Source: Hemibagrus wyckioides
Lineage: Eukaryota; Chordata; Actinopteri; Siluriformes; Bagridae
Length of the DNA stretch: 64,000 nucleotides
Assembly: GCF_019097595.1 (NCBI RefSeq)
Contig: NC_080734.1
Location: 20,727,892 to 20,791,891, forward strand
Direction: 5' to 3'
Shown here: one piece after another, positions 22,641 to 35,077 of the stretch
How the letters are laid out: each line of letters starts with the position of its first letter
Position numbering within the stretch: position 1 is the stretch's first letter
The notes under the pieces: generated by a model
The model's database searches: none
Told to the model about the DNA's origin: nothing
Seen by the model: the letters and a program-made list of their open reading frames with translations, nothing else
Program-made: the position numbers and the translations under genes

Positions 22641-23702
22641 ACATATGTAAACACTGTTTTCAATGTTCTGCAATGTTTTCATGTTTGCTAGCCTGCTCTC
22701 CCACCTTGTTTAGGCCATGACATATTTGAGAGTGTCTTGTAGCATATAATGTTACAATGTACTTCACTAAGAAAAAAGCAATGGCTTACATATTCAGTTT
22801 TGAATAGGTACATTGAGCAGTTCAAGTACAATGGAACTGATGCTCTCACAAAGCCATGTGCATGTTTTCGAGTCAAGCCATTCAGAATTGGAATTTCTCA
22901 AGGCTGCTTCCTGTTTTAATTTGGTGACCAAAATGTGTGGATCAAAATGTACTTGACAACATCCCCTCCTTATTTTTGCTCTGTGCATAATGTTTTGGGA
23001 GCTATTATTAAAAACCCAGCTCAGTTCTTGCAGGTAAGAAACGGGAAATATGTCAGACAAAATTGTTATAGATGAGTTTATATATGTCGAACCTATCACA
23101 GTTTTATTTTCTGATTTGCATTCCTGTTCCTCAGTTTAAACAGGTTGTTTGTAAATATTGGTACCTTTGTTCTATTCATTTTAATGAGGAAATCCTTAAA
23201 GGATTTTAAGATAAAAAAAACTTTTTCCCAGTGAAATTAACATTATTACACATAACTTAAGGTGTAACTTTGGTTTGAGAAGTGGGTAGGCGGGGGGCTT
23301 TTTTATTTTAATCCCATTACCTGCATTTGTATACATTTAGGGGGTATGGTGATACAAAATACAGAAAATAATGAAGTTGATTATAAAGATAAATTCTGTC
23401 AAAAAGAATAGTAGGCTACTAAACTGTCTATATAAAAAATATACTTTCTTTATTGTTTAATAGGGCCGATCACCAAGACCTGAGAGAATCATTTATAAAG
23501 TCAAAATGTTCACCATTAATGTTTTGTGTGTGAATAAAATTTAAATAATGTGAGACACAATGTCCACTGTTACACAAACTTTTATTTTAAACTGACCGCT
23601 GTTCCTGAAAATGTAAAATAAATGACTTGTACAGGACGTCTGTCAGAGACACACCCACCAAACCACAGGGGTTTAGAATAAAAACAGCAGAAAGCTTTTA
23701 TC

Positions 23703-23739
<37 letters not shown>

Positions 23740-24467
23740 AGAACTATTGTGTAATTTCAGGTGCAGATAGACAGCAGCAACATTCATATGGAATTATATG
23801 AATGTTGATCATTACTTTAATAATTGTCTTTCATGCATAAACAGCCACCATCAGTTAATGAACAAATTAAAATATTTATATTCTTGCTGCTAAATTTCTG
23901 TGCAGCACAAATACCTAAATTAGTGTAAAATAAAAAAATGTTATGCCTCCAACACTGTATTATAGCAGGGTAGGAATAATGATCTGTAATCGTTACTTCT
24001 GTAATAAAAAAGGATGGGAAAATTGATAATACAATAGATACACTAATATTTGGTACACAGGATGCAAGATTCTCACACAATCTCACAAACATAACAAAAA
24101 AAATATAAAAATATATAAAGAACATTTTTCATTGTCCTCCATCTGTCCATTCAATCCCATCTGTCCATGTGTCCTAACTCTCCACCTCATCTGTCCTCTG
24201 ATATGAAAGCCACTGAGTTATGATCATACTGAGTCTAACATTAAACTAACATCCAGAGTCTGCTGGTCCCACAGAGCTGAGGGAAAATGTGTGGTTTAAA
24301 GTCAACTCGTTTTCATGGTACACAGAATGTTCATAAAAATATGATTATCCTGACCTGAGCTAATTTACTGAATCAACCAACTCACATCTCCATTCTTTCT
24401 TTTCATCCATGATGATATTAAAGTCATCTGTTGCTGTTTCTGGCATTTCATCTCTGACTGTGCCTCA
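22641..24467. other. intergenic with one microsatellite
   Basis: No gene is recognised. It is AT-rich throughout, with a (GT)n tract at 23,706-23,738. Confidence 0.5.
23706..23738. repeat. (GT)n microsatellite
   Basis: About 16 pure GT dinucleotides. Confidence 0.97.
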
Positions 24468-27400
24468 ACTTTTCATTACACCTGTTCATTATACCTGTTC
24501 ATTACACCTGTTCATTACACCTTTTCATTACACCTGTTCATTATACCTGTTCATTATACCTGTTCATTATACCTGTTCATTATACCTGTTCATTACACCT
24601 GTTCATTATACCTGTTCATTATACCTGTTCATATTACATGTTCATTATACCTTTTCATTACACCTGTTCATTATACCTGTTCATTATACCTGTTCATTAT
24701 ACCTGTTCATTATACCTGTTCATTATACCTGTTCATTATACCTTTTCATTACACCTGTTCATTACACCTGTTCATTATACCTGTTCATTATACCTGTTCA
24801 TTATACCTGTTCATTACACCTGTTCATTATACCTGTTCATTATACCTGTTCATTATACCTGTTCATTATACCTTTTCATTACACCTGTTCATTATACCTG
24901 TTCATTATACCTGTTCATTATACCTGTTCATTATACCTTTTCATTACACCTGTTCATTATACCTGTTCATTATACCTGTTCATTATACCTTTTCATTACA
25001 CCTGTTCATTATACCTGTTCATTACACCTGTTCATTATACCTGTTCATTATACCTGTTCATTATACCTGTTCATTATACCTTTTCATTACACCTGTTCAT
25101 TATACCTGTTCATTATACCTGTTCATTATACCTGTTCATTATACCTGTTCATTACACCTGTTCATTATACCTGTTCATTATACCTGTTCATTACACCTGT
25201 TCATTATACCTGTTCATCACACCTGTTCATCACACCTGTTCATTACACCTGTTCATTATACCTGTTCATTACACCTGTTCATTATACCTGTTCATTACAC
25301 CTGTTCATTACACCTTTTCATTACACCTGTTCATTATACCTGTTCATCACACCTGTTCATCACACCTGTTCATTACACCTGTTCATTATACCTGTTCATT
25401 ACACCTGTTCATTACACCTGTTCATTATACCTGTTCATCACACCTGTTCATCACACCTGTTCATTACACCTGTTCATTATACCTGTTCATTACACCTGTT
25501 CATTATACCTGTTCATTATACCTGTTCATTACACCTGTTCATTACACCTGTTCATTATACCTGTTCATCACACCTGTTCATTACACCTGTTCATTACACC
25601 TGTTCATTATACCTGTTCATTACACCTGTTCATTACACCTGTTCATTATACCTGTTCATTACACCTGTTCATTACACCTGTTCATTACACCTGTTCATTA
25701 TACCTGTTCATTATACCTGTTCATTACACCTGTTCATTACACCTGTTCATTATACCTGTTCATTACACCTGTTCATTATACCTGTTCATTACACCTGTTC
25801 ATTACACCTGTTCATTACACCTGTTCATCACACCTGTTCATTACACCTGTTCATTACACCTGTTCATTATACCTGTTCATTACACCTGTTCATTACACCT
25901 GTTCATTATACCTGTTCATTACACCTGTTCATTACACCTGTTCATTATACCTGTTCATTACACCTGTTCATTACACCTGTTCATTACACCTTTTCATTAC
26001 ACCTGTTCATTATACCTGTTCATTACACCTGTTCATTACACCTGTTCATTACACCTGTTCATTACACCTGTTCATTATACCTGTTCATTACACCTGTTCA
26101 TTACACCTGTTCATTATACCTGTTCATTATACCTGTTCATTACACCTGTTCATTACACCTGTTCATTATACCTTTTCATTATACCTGTTCATTACACCTG
26201 TTCATTATACCTGTTCATCACACCTGTTCATTACACCTGTTCATTACACCTGTTCATTACACCTGTTCATTATACCTGTTCATTACACCTGTTCATTACA
26301 CCTGTTCATTATACCTGTTCATTATACCTGTTCATTATACCTGTTCATTACACCTGTTCATTACACCTGTTCATTATACCTGTTCATTACACCTGTTCAT
26401 TACACCTGTTCATTATACCTGTTCATTATACCTGTTCATTACACCTGTTCATTATACCTGTTCATTACACCTGTTCATTACACCTGTTCATTATACCTGT
26501 TCATTATACCTGTTCATTATACCTGTTCATTACACCTGTTCATTACACCTGTTCATTATACCTGTTCATTATACCTGTTCATTACACCTGTTCATTATAC
26601 CTGTTCATTACACCTGTTCATTACACCTGTTCATTATACCTGTTCATTACACCTGTTCATTACACCTGTTCATTATACCTGTTCATTACACCTGTTCATT
26701 ATACCTGTTCATTACACCTGTTCATTACACCTGTTCATTATACCTGTTCATTATACCTGTTCATTATACCTGTTCATTACACCTGTTCATTACACCTGTT
26801 CATTATACCTTTTCATTATACCTGTTCATTACACCTGTTCATTACACCTGTTCATTACACCTGTTCATTATACCTGTTCATTATACCTGTTCATTACACC
26901 TGTTCATTATACCTGTTCATTACACCTGTTCATTATACCTGTTCATTATACCTGTTCATTACACCTGTTCATTATACCTGTTCATTATACCTGTTCATTA
27001 CACCTGTTCATTACACCTGTTCATTACACCTGTTCATTATACATGTTCATTACACCTGTTCATTATACCTGTTCATTATACCTGTTCATTACACCTGTTC
27101 ATTATACCTGTTCATTACACCTGTTCATTATACCTGTTCATTATACCTGTTCATTACACCTGTTCATTATACCTGTTCATTACACCTGTTCATTACACCT
27201 GTTCATTACACCTGTTCATTATACCTGTTCATTATACCTGTTCATTATACCTGTTCATTACACCTGTTCATTATACCTGTTCATTATACCTGTTCATTAC
27301 ACCTGTTCATTATACCTGTTCATTATACCTGTTCATTACACCTGTTCATTACACCTGTTCATTACACCTGTTCATTATACATGTTCATTACACCTGTTCA

Positions 27401-27957
27401 TTATACCTGTTCATTATACCTGTTCATTACACCTGTTCATTATACCTGTTCATTACACCTGTTCATTATACCTGTTCATTATACCTGTTCATTACACCTG
27501 TTCATTACACCTGTTCATTATACCTGTTCATTATACCTGTTCATTATACCTGTTCATTACACCTGTTCATTACACCTGTTCATTATACCTGTTCATTACA
27601 CCTGTTCATTATACCTGTTCATTATACCTGTTCATTACACCTGTTCATTACACCTGTTCATTATACCTGTTCATTACACCTGTTCATTACACCTGTTCAT
27701 TACACCTGTTCATTATACCTGTTCATTACACCTGTTCATTATACCTGTTCATTACACCTGTTCATTACACCTGTTCATTACACCTGTTCATTATACCTGT
27801 TCATTACACCTGTTCATTACACCTGTTCATTACACCTGTTCATTATACCTGTTCATTACACCTGTTCATTACACCTGTTCATTACACCTGTTCATTATAC
27901 CTGTTCATTATACCTGTTCATTACACCTGTTCATTACACCTGTTCATTATACCTTTC
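24468..27957. repeat. 13-bp minisatellite, about 268 copies
   Basis: The unit is A(C/T)ACCTGTTCATT. The two main forms differ at the second base (ACACC versus ATACC). Rarer forms are ACCTTTTCATT (mostly left of 25,320) and TTCATCACACC (clusters near 25,210-25,450). The array is almost free of indels over 3.5 kb. Because 13 is not a multiple of 3 and the unit has no stop in any forward frame, it gives open frames of 1,223 and 1,109 codons with a 13-residue peptide period. These are not genes. Confidence 0.98.
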
Positions 27958-27959
27958 AG

Positions 27960-28154
27960 TGAGATAGTTTTAGAGTGTGCACATGACGTTCCTGGACACA
28001 GACACGCGCATCAACACAGGCACACTCTCTGTGTCCTGCTCGGTCCGGCTCCTCCGGGGGTGTTGACGGCACGCGGTTAAAAAATCACAACAAACTAATT
28101 TGAAAAGTGGAGGGGGGCATGTCCCCCCTGTCCCCAGTGGAAATTACGCCACTG
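27960..28154. mobile_element. hAT-like element end (right terminus)
   Basis: Reading on the minus strand from 28154, the sequence begins CAGTGGCGTAATTTCCACTG and continues into a G/C-run segment. CAGTGGCG is a typical hAT terminus. The opposite end is not visible in the window, so the element may be truncated by or include the minisatellite. Confidence 0.45.
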
Positions 28155-28317
28155 GGTGTAAGTATTGAAATGTGGTGTGCAAAAACTGCAACTGAATGAA
28201 TGTGCAAGACAGCATATGCAAAAACAGCATGTAAACATGTTTTAATATGGTAGGTGCTGTAGACATGGATGTATATTGGATGAGTGTGTGTTTAATTTCG
28301 GTACAGCTCAGTTCAAT

Positions 28318-28325
28318 GTGTGTGT

Positions 28326-28393
<68 letters not shown>
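28318..28393. repeat. (GT)n(GA)n compound microsatellite
   Basis: A GT run passes directly into a GA run. Confidence 0.97.
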
Positions 28394-28396
<3 letters not shown>

Positions 28397-28676
28397 TTCA
28401 GTTCTGGGTGTTGAGGATGCTTCGGTATTGTCGGAACTCTGGCATCTCACGGATCCTCTGTGAGCAGACACACTACAGGGTAGTCCAGAGTCTTCTCCAA
28501 TTACCTATTTTTGCTATACACTTGCAAAAACTAACCAAATTAATAAAAAATAGATTTGTAAAGTTCGTCACGACAAACTTTGATGTTGGCTTGACGAAGC
28601 AAGTTGTCGTAAAGTTCGATGCGTTTTGGAGATGGGTGGAGAGATTGCATGGCAATATATTTGGTTGAGAGCAGAT

Positions 28677-29006
28677 GTTTTGATATGTCACGTGTATGAT
28701 TGGGTAATGTTGAAATTCTATTTATTTTGGGGGTGTGGCGCGGACGTGACGTCACGTGACATCATCCGGATGTCCACATGTCACGCAGTTCCCTCATTGT
28801 GCTGAACGTTTTGATATGTCACATGTGTATGTTTGAGTACTTTTGCAATTTTGCTTATTTTGGGGGCGTGGCCCGGGCGTGACGTCATGTGACGTCACCC
28901 GACACACGTCATGAAGTTCCACTCATTGTGCTGAACGTTTTGATATGTCACGTGTATGTTGGGGTAATTTTGTGATTTTGCCAATTTTGGGGCGGGGCTA
29001 TACCGG
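28677..29006. repeat. 129-131-bp tandem repeat with CRE and E-box motifs
   Basis: Units start with GTTTTGATATGTCAC at 28,677, 28,808 and 28,937 (the third is partial). Units 1 and 2 contain GTGACGTCA next to a second CACGTG or GTGACGTCA motif, and the shared block TCATTGTGCTGAAC. CRE cores lie at about 28,748, 28,881 and 28,891. Confidence 0.85.
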
Positions 29007-30740
29007 AATTCTGAAATTCCGATCGGATCCAAAATTTATGGCTTCATCCTGCCCAAGATTCTGAAGGAGCTGGCTGAGTTTGGTGTCAATATCTCAAAAG
29101 CCCGCTGAGTTATAAACCTCCGAAGTTTTGAATGTTATTCTATCTGGAAAAAGGCCACTTTGAGCTTCCATACTGGGAATACCGGAATTCCGATCACTTA
29201 GAAAAGTAATAGCAGCAAACTTCAGACCAGACCCAACAAATGTGCCGGGTTTGGTGCGTGTAGCTCGAAAGCTCTAGGAGGAGTTACTCTTGATATTTAA
29301 TTGTCTAAGAAAAATAATCCTAAGAAGCTTAAATAGGAAAACAGTATGTTGGCTTTTTCAAGCCTGCATAATAAAATAAAGAAAGTTCTTCAGGCTTGGA
29401 TAAGAAGGAGCAAACTCGGTTTCAAAAAGGTAGTAAGACGATTCTTAACAACAACACCAAAATGGCACTCAAACACAAAGTGTCAGGCTCAGTGCAGTCA
29501 AGTGCGACGGTCTATTAAAAATCCCTTCTATTTATCCCTACATCCTACCCCTCCTATCGCTTATTTTTCTCAAGATTGCTTTGACTAGTTAGCACACTTT
29601 TTCTGATAATTAATATACCCTATAAAAACAACCCCTCCTTCTTTTAGCGTTTGTCCATCTTTTTATTTTAACTGATGACCCTGTAGATTCCAACCATTGA
29701 CTTTTAAGTTAGACACAGTGCTGTTTACTATATTTGTTCAATCTGGCTCTGATTTATTATTACAAGTGTAGTAATATTTATTTATTATTGTAACCCATAT
29801 ATTTATTAATCGTATTGTGAGGATCATCGTGGTTACCTTTTAGTTTTTTCCCCAAACCTTTATGGAGGACGATATACTGATTTACTTACTAACTTGTTAC
29901 TTACTTGTTTAAACCTATTGCCACTTTTCCATTCCACCCACCTGTTGTTTCATGCATCTTTCACTCTCTCCTGTCCTTGTCTGTCAGTTTAATCATATCA
30001 AGTACTTCATTTATCATTTACCCTATTATGAGGCTTTAACACTGCCATTTACTTTTTTTTCCATCTGATCTATTTCTAAACAAATGGACAGAGATACCTG
30101 ACGTTTAAGTTACATGGGGCCTTTTCAACTACTCCCTAGCTTTGCACATCCTAATGCTCATATTGTCATCATATCTTATTGTTGTCATATCTGCAGGCTG
30201 TTATGGCTAGGGTTCTTTTAGTCTGGTGCTTCACTCAAGGCTACTGCGATTAGAGCTTCTTGTCCTATCTAGCAGTTTCGCAAGGAAGAACACATAGGCC
30301 TTTCTGACCTGCCTTCCTTTCTGACTATGTTCTGTTCTGCCGAATCTCCACAACAAAAAAACATTCCAACCTCCCCTGCACTTCCCTCAGGCCCTAGGTG
30401 CAAGTGCTATTATCTGCAAAAAGCCTACTGGTTTTCTTACATAAAGTGTTCCTAATAACTACTTGTTTACCTACTCTACCCTTCAAGCATGATTATATGT
30501 GCTTTTTATTCTATTTTAAACTACTTCTAGTTATATGGGTAACTTTGCCACAGCTGATAGTTGTTATTATATTGCTTTAAGTAAAGATTAAAATTAACTC
30601 AGGATTTATGGATTAAAAATAGTCTTAAATACGTTTTATCTTAAATGAGTAAATTTAAGGATTATAATTAACTTTTGATTTAATGATGAAAGAAGATTAG
30701 GATTAGATTTAGATTAAAATGAGTACATTATTCAGAAAAA
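29007..30740. other. intergenic, no gene recognised
   Basis: 29,007-29,290 is a moderately GC-rich stretch with GGAATTCCG palindromes and short internal repetition. From 29,300 on it is AT-rich and unremarkable. The ORF at 29,346-29,588 has no recognisable domain. Confidence 0.5.
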
Positions 30741-30742
30741 AT

Positions 30743-32210
30743 TCAACATGACCTCTTTCCAGATGGCAGGAGGATGAAGAGTGTGTGTGAGGGGTGTGTG
30801 GGATCATCCATAATGCTGTTGGTTTTGCGGATGCAGTGTGTGGTGTAATTGTCCATGATAGAGAGAAGAGAGACTCCAATGATCTTCTCAGCTGTCCTCA
30901 CTATCCGCTGCAGAGTCTTGCATTCTGAAATGGTGCAATTTCCAAACCAGACCAGATTGGGGAGAGGGAGATGGGGGCTTTCCTCAGCCTCCGTATTTGC
31001 AATCTCCAAGGAGGATCCATCAATGTTCAGTGGAGAATTGTTGCTCTGTGCTCTCCTGACGTCAACAACCACCTCTTTAATTTTGTCGACATGCAGAGAC
31101 AGGTTGTTGGCTTTACACCAGGCTGTTAGTTGTTGCACCTTGTCTCTGTATGCTGATTTGTCATTTTGCTGTGTCATTGATGAACTTGATGATATGGTTG
31201 GAGCTGTGCATTGCTGCACAGTCATGAATCAGCAGCGTGAACAGCAGTGGGCTGAGCACACAGCCCTTAGGGGCCCCAGTGCTCAGTGTAGTGGTGCTGG
31301 AGATGCTGTTCCCAATACAGACTGAATGAAGTACAGAACAATATCCAGTTGCAGCGTGAGGTTTTCAGGCCCCGCAAGCTCAGTTTCTCAATCAGGTGCT
31401 GAGGGATGATTGTGTTGAATGCTGAACTGAAGTCATTAAACAGCATTTGTACATACTGTATGTGTCCTTATTGTCCAGGGGGGTGAGGGCCAGATGGAGG
31501 GTTGTGGTGATGGCAACATCTGTGGAATGGTTAGGACGGTACGCAAACTGTAAGGGGGCCAATGATTGGAGTTGCTTTTCATAAGACCATTTTGTTGCCA
31601 TCTCTAAAGGAGTCTCTAGACTTCAGCAGTGCACACACCTTTGTAGTCATCCACAGCTTCTGGTTGGTGCGTGCGGTGATGGTCTTGGTAACGTCATCAA
31701 TGCACTTGCCAATGTAGCTGGTCACTGAAGCCATTTACTCCTCCAAGTTGATGGAATCGCTGTTGGTTGCAGCCTACCTATACATCTGCCAGTCAGTGCA
31801 CTCAAAATGGTTCTAAAGAGCAGAGGGACAGTTTTTTCACCTGTTTCAGAACCAGTTTAGAGCGTCTGAGGAGCAGCCAGTATGCTGAAATTAGCATAAC
31901 AGAGATTTGGTCTGAGTAGCCAAGGTGGGGATGGGGCTATGCAGTATGCACCAGGGATGTTTGTGTAAACATGATCCAGTGTGTTTGCCCCTCTTGTTGC
32001 AAAGTTTAGATGCTGGTGGAATTTAGGCAGCACTGATTTGAGATTTGCATGGATAAAATCTCTGGCAGTGATGAACAGTCAGAGGTAAGCATTCTGCAGA
32101 TCTTTAATAGCTCTATAGATTTCAGAGAGTGCCTCCTTAGCATTAGCACTGAGGGGAATATACACTCTGGTATTCTGTCATAGCTAGTCTTGCAACATAG
32201 AGTCCCTGCC
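30743..32210 (-). mobile_element. jockey-superfamily LINE (Rex1/L2-like), decayed, minus strand
   Basis: In minus-strand order: an endonuclease C-terminal segment near 31,950-32,050 (LPKFHQHLNFATRGANTLDH), a linker, a reverse-transcriptase start at 31,392-31,601 ([20 protein letters not shown]), then 30,743-31,225 with VQQLTAWCKANNLSLHVDKI and the C-terminal WFGNCTISECKTLQRIVRTA and DDPTHPSHTLF. The central palm motifs are deleted or frameshifted. The clade is named from recollection of fish LINE sequences. Confidence 0.78.
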
Positions 32211-32212
32211 TG

Positions 32213-32272
32213 CACTTTTTTCCTTGCCACTGTTGCCTCTGGCTTGCTCATTAGAGAAAAATGGGCATGTAA
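32213..32272 (+). repeat. L2 3' UTR-like fragment
   Basis: TTTCCTTGCCACTGTTGCCT then GGCTTGCTCATTAG matches the L2 3' UTR seen at 18,737-18,788. It is short and isolated. Confidence 0.5.
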
Positions 32273-33070
32273 ATGTTAAACTTTGTCATTTTTAATCCAG
32301 TTTTATTTGACTGTTTGCCACAGTGATCACTATGATTATCACACACATAAAACACAAATGCATAATAGGATAATACTGTATTATACATATAAATGAAGTA
32401 CAAAGTCTGGTGACGCCAAGCCAGGCAACAGTTGTGGTCAGCAGAGCAGGCTGAATGTGCCTCTCTTCTTACCTTGCAGCAGTAGCGAATTTGTCATGTC
32501 ACAAGTGTTGCCTCAGCATTTCCAAGATATGGATAGAACACATACAGTACGTATAAAAAAACAAAACAAGTGGCCAGGTTATTCATTATGTTCTGGATGT
32601 TTGCCAGATTTTTGTGGATGGCCCACATGATAAACAGCTGTTCAGCCCTCCAAGCCAGTGCCTCCATATCTCCAGAGACAACTTCCAGTAGCTCATGATT
32701 GAATTTTTTGATTGAAAATGATTGAAATTTTTCTTTATGCTTTATCTGCCTTTTAGAGAATCCATGGATTGGCTGCTAGGAGCAAAATATATGAGGGTTT
32801 TATAGCTAAAACAAAAAAAAGCACATGCATCTCTGTCTTGTAGCTAAAAAAAAGAGCAGTGAGCAATTTTTTTTCATGACCAGTGATGCTTTGGGAGAAC
32901 CATATAGTAGACAAATCCAGTAATTTTTTGAAGTTGATTTCTAGTTATCTAATAACGTTTGTGAAGGAGTGATAGTCTTTTTTAAAAAATAAAAACAAAA
33001 CTGGTCTAATCTGCTAAGATGATGATGTCTTTCATCACAGTAACTACCCACTGCAATATATATGCAGTGT
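32273..33070. other. intergenic, nothing recognised
   Basis: AT-rich sequence without coding potential or a known repeat that I can see. Confidence 0.5.
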
Positions 33071-33075
33071 ATATA

Positions 33076-33874
33076 CATCAGTCAGCCATAACATTATGAC
33101 CACCTGCCTAATATTGTGTTGGTCCCCCTTTTGCTGCCAAGCACAGCTATGACCAGTCAAGGTATGGACTCCACTAGATCTCTGAAGATGTGCTGTGGTA
33201 TCTGACACCAAGATGTTATATCAGCAGATCCTTTAAGTCCTCTCTTAAGTTGCAAGGTAGGGTCTCCATGGATTGGACTTGTTTGTCCAGCACATTCCAC
33301 GGATGCTGGATTGGATTACGATCTGGGGAATTTGGAGGCCAGGTAAACACCACAAACTCATTGTTGTGCTCATCAAACCATTCCTGAAGCATTTTTGCTT
33401 TCTGGCACGGAGCATGATGCAACAAACTGTGATGCCCTGTGTATTCTGTGTATACTGCGACACCTTTCAATCATCTTTCTATAATAAATTTTTTTGGTAA
33501 TTTGAGCAGTTTGTCTGTTGGATCGGACCACACAAGACAGCCTTCTCTCCCCACGTCCATCAATGAGCCTTGGCTGCCCATAACCCTGTCGCCGGTTCAT
33601 CACTGTTCTTTCCTTGGACCACTTTTGATAGATACTGACCACTGCAGAGCTGCAGTTTTGGAGATGCTCTGATCCAGTGGTCTAGCCATCACAATTTGGG
33701 CCCTCTTCAAACTCGTTCAAATTCTTACACTTGTCCATTTTTCCTGCTTCTAACATCAGCTTTGAGGACAAAATGTTCACTTGATGAGTAATATATCCCA
33801 CCCACTAACAGGTGCCATGATGAGGGGATCATCAGTCTTATTCACTTCACCTCTTACTGGTCATAATGTTATGG
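33076..33874 (-). mobile_element. Tc1-like transposon, internally deleted copy of family B
   Basis: The left end CAGTCAGCCATAACATTATG and right end CATAATGTTATGG match element B. The minus strand carries the N-terminal transposase part (QPRLIDGRGERRLSCVVRSN, 33,480-33,642) fused by an internal deletion to the C-terminal part (WPPNSPDRNPIQHPWNVLDK, 33,216-33,400). At 0.8 kb versus 1.1 kb it is non-autonomous. The right terminus is clipped. Confidence 0.85.
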
Positions 33875-33879
33875 TTTAG

Positions 33880-35029
33880 GGCGGCAGCAGCAGATCAGCA
33901 CCACGGACAGCAACCACAATATCAGCAAGCGTGGCTTCAGTTAAAGCATGTTATTATAGTATAATAGAGTTTATAGGTTTTTATCAGAAAAAAATGTCTT
34001 AAATATAGTTATGTCAGAATATATAAGCTTTACAATAGCATCAAACAGAAATAAAGCAGAAACATTTGCTTGACTAGCCGCAGCACATTGCAAAATTAAT
34101 CGTTTGTCCAATTATGCAGAACACACAATCCTTGTTCCCCACACAGACCATTTGGCTCACAAACTTTTCGCAGGGTTCCATTTCCTGTCTGGTGCGAAAC
34201 ATTTCTCGCATGCGTTCAGTTGTGAAACACACCGGACCAGACAGAGCTGTTGGCAATTATTCCTATTGTGCAGTCATGCAGTGTGAAACCTCCTGTCACC
34301 GATCCATTGTGCAATGTGAACACAGCAGCGAATGAATGCAACCTTAGATAATCGTGCAGTGTGAAAACAACCGTGATCCAATGACTTTGAAAACTGCGCA
34401 GTGTGAACTCGGCATTAGGGATGTGACTAATGACTCGTGTTTTTTCTCTCTCTACCCACAGACTCATCAGAATAAAGCTGAGACCCCGCCAGACTGTCGA
34501 CCATCTGTGACACTCTCGAGACGCCTCCGCCTTGAGCGCCCACACCGAGGCCTACCTCCCCTCACTTCAGCCCTGCAGCTCCAGCTACCTGCCCTGCCAC
34601 TATGCCAGGCCTTCTCACATAGCTAAGACAAAGTGCCATTAAGTTGCCTTTTTTGCCTTTCCTAAGTTGGCTGAAGTACCTAATAAAGACTGCACTGTTC
34701 TATCTTCTCCCTGCCTCCGTTCTGTACTGTGTTCTCCTGATGCGAGCGCTTGTCGGAGAAAACATAATATACCCAGCTTTGAATTATATACCTAGCCTTA
34801 AATGTAGCTTAAGTGCTAATGTACTCAATGCTCTAAGCTCTGACTTGGCAATATTCTGCCTAAAGAGTAGTGTGTATCTATCAAGAATAATTTAGCCATT
34901 TATTACGTAGTAAGTAGTTAACTCTGATTAAAAATAGCTATAATAATCAGATATAGCCTCATAGTCTTCATAATAAACATGCAGAATTATTAATGGCAGC
35001 ATGCTAGCGTAATAACCACACTGGGACTG
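33880..35029. other. intergenic; cluster of short GCAGTGTGAA repeats, no gene recognised
   Basis: Around 34,279-34,405 the word GCAGTGTGAA occurs three times, with GCAATGTGAAC as a variant. Further on, 34,440-34,700 is a C-rich stretch with a possible acceptor (TACCCACAG at 34,461) and AATAAA at 34,682, which could be the last exon of some transcript or a transposon fragment. I cannot identify it. Confidence 0.4.
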
Positions 35030-35077
35030 AAGGAACAGAAAAGAGGAGAGATTTATTGAAACATTAGGAGTTACAAC

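Noticed and set aside
24468..27957. CRISPR-like array
   Set aside because: The units are contiguous with no unique spacers, and the genome is a vertebrate.
24409..28080. A 1,223-codon plus-strand ORF (and a 1,109-codon one in another frame)
   Set aside because: They consist entirely of the 13-bp minisatellite, which has no stop in any forward frame. There is no start context, domain or codon bias; two frames are open at once.
28540..28755. Overlapping ORFs on both strands at 28.4-28.75 kb
   Set aside because: They overlap each other and the CRE tandem repeat, with no recognisable motif.
34354..34626. A 90-codon plus-strand ORF in a C-rich stretch
   Set aside because: No domain is recognised. 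A possible acceptor lies inside it, so if the stretch is an exon the frame would differ. Not supported as a gene.
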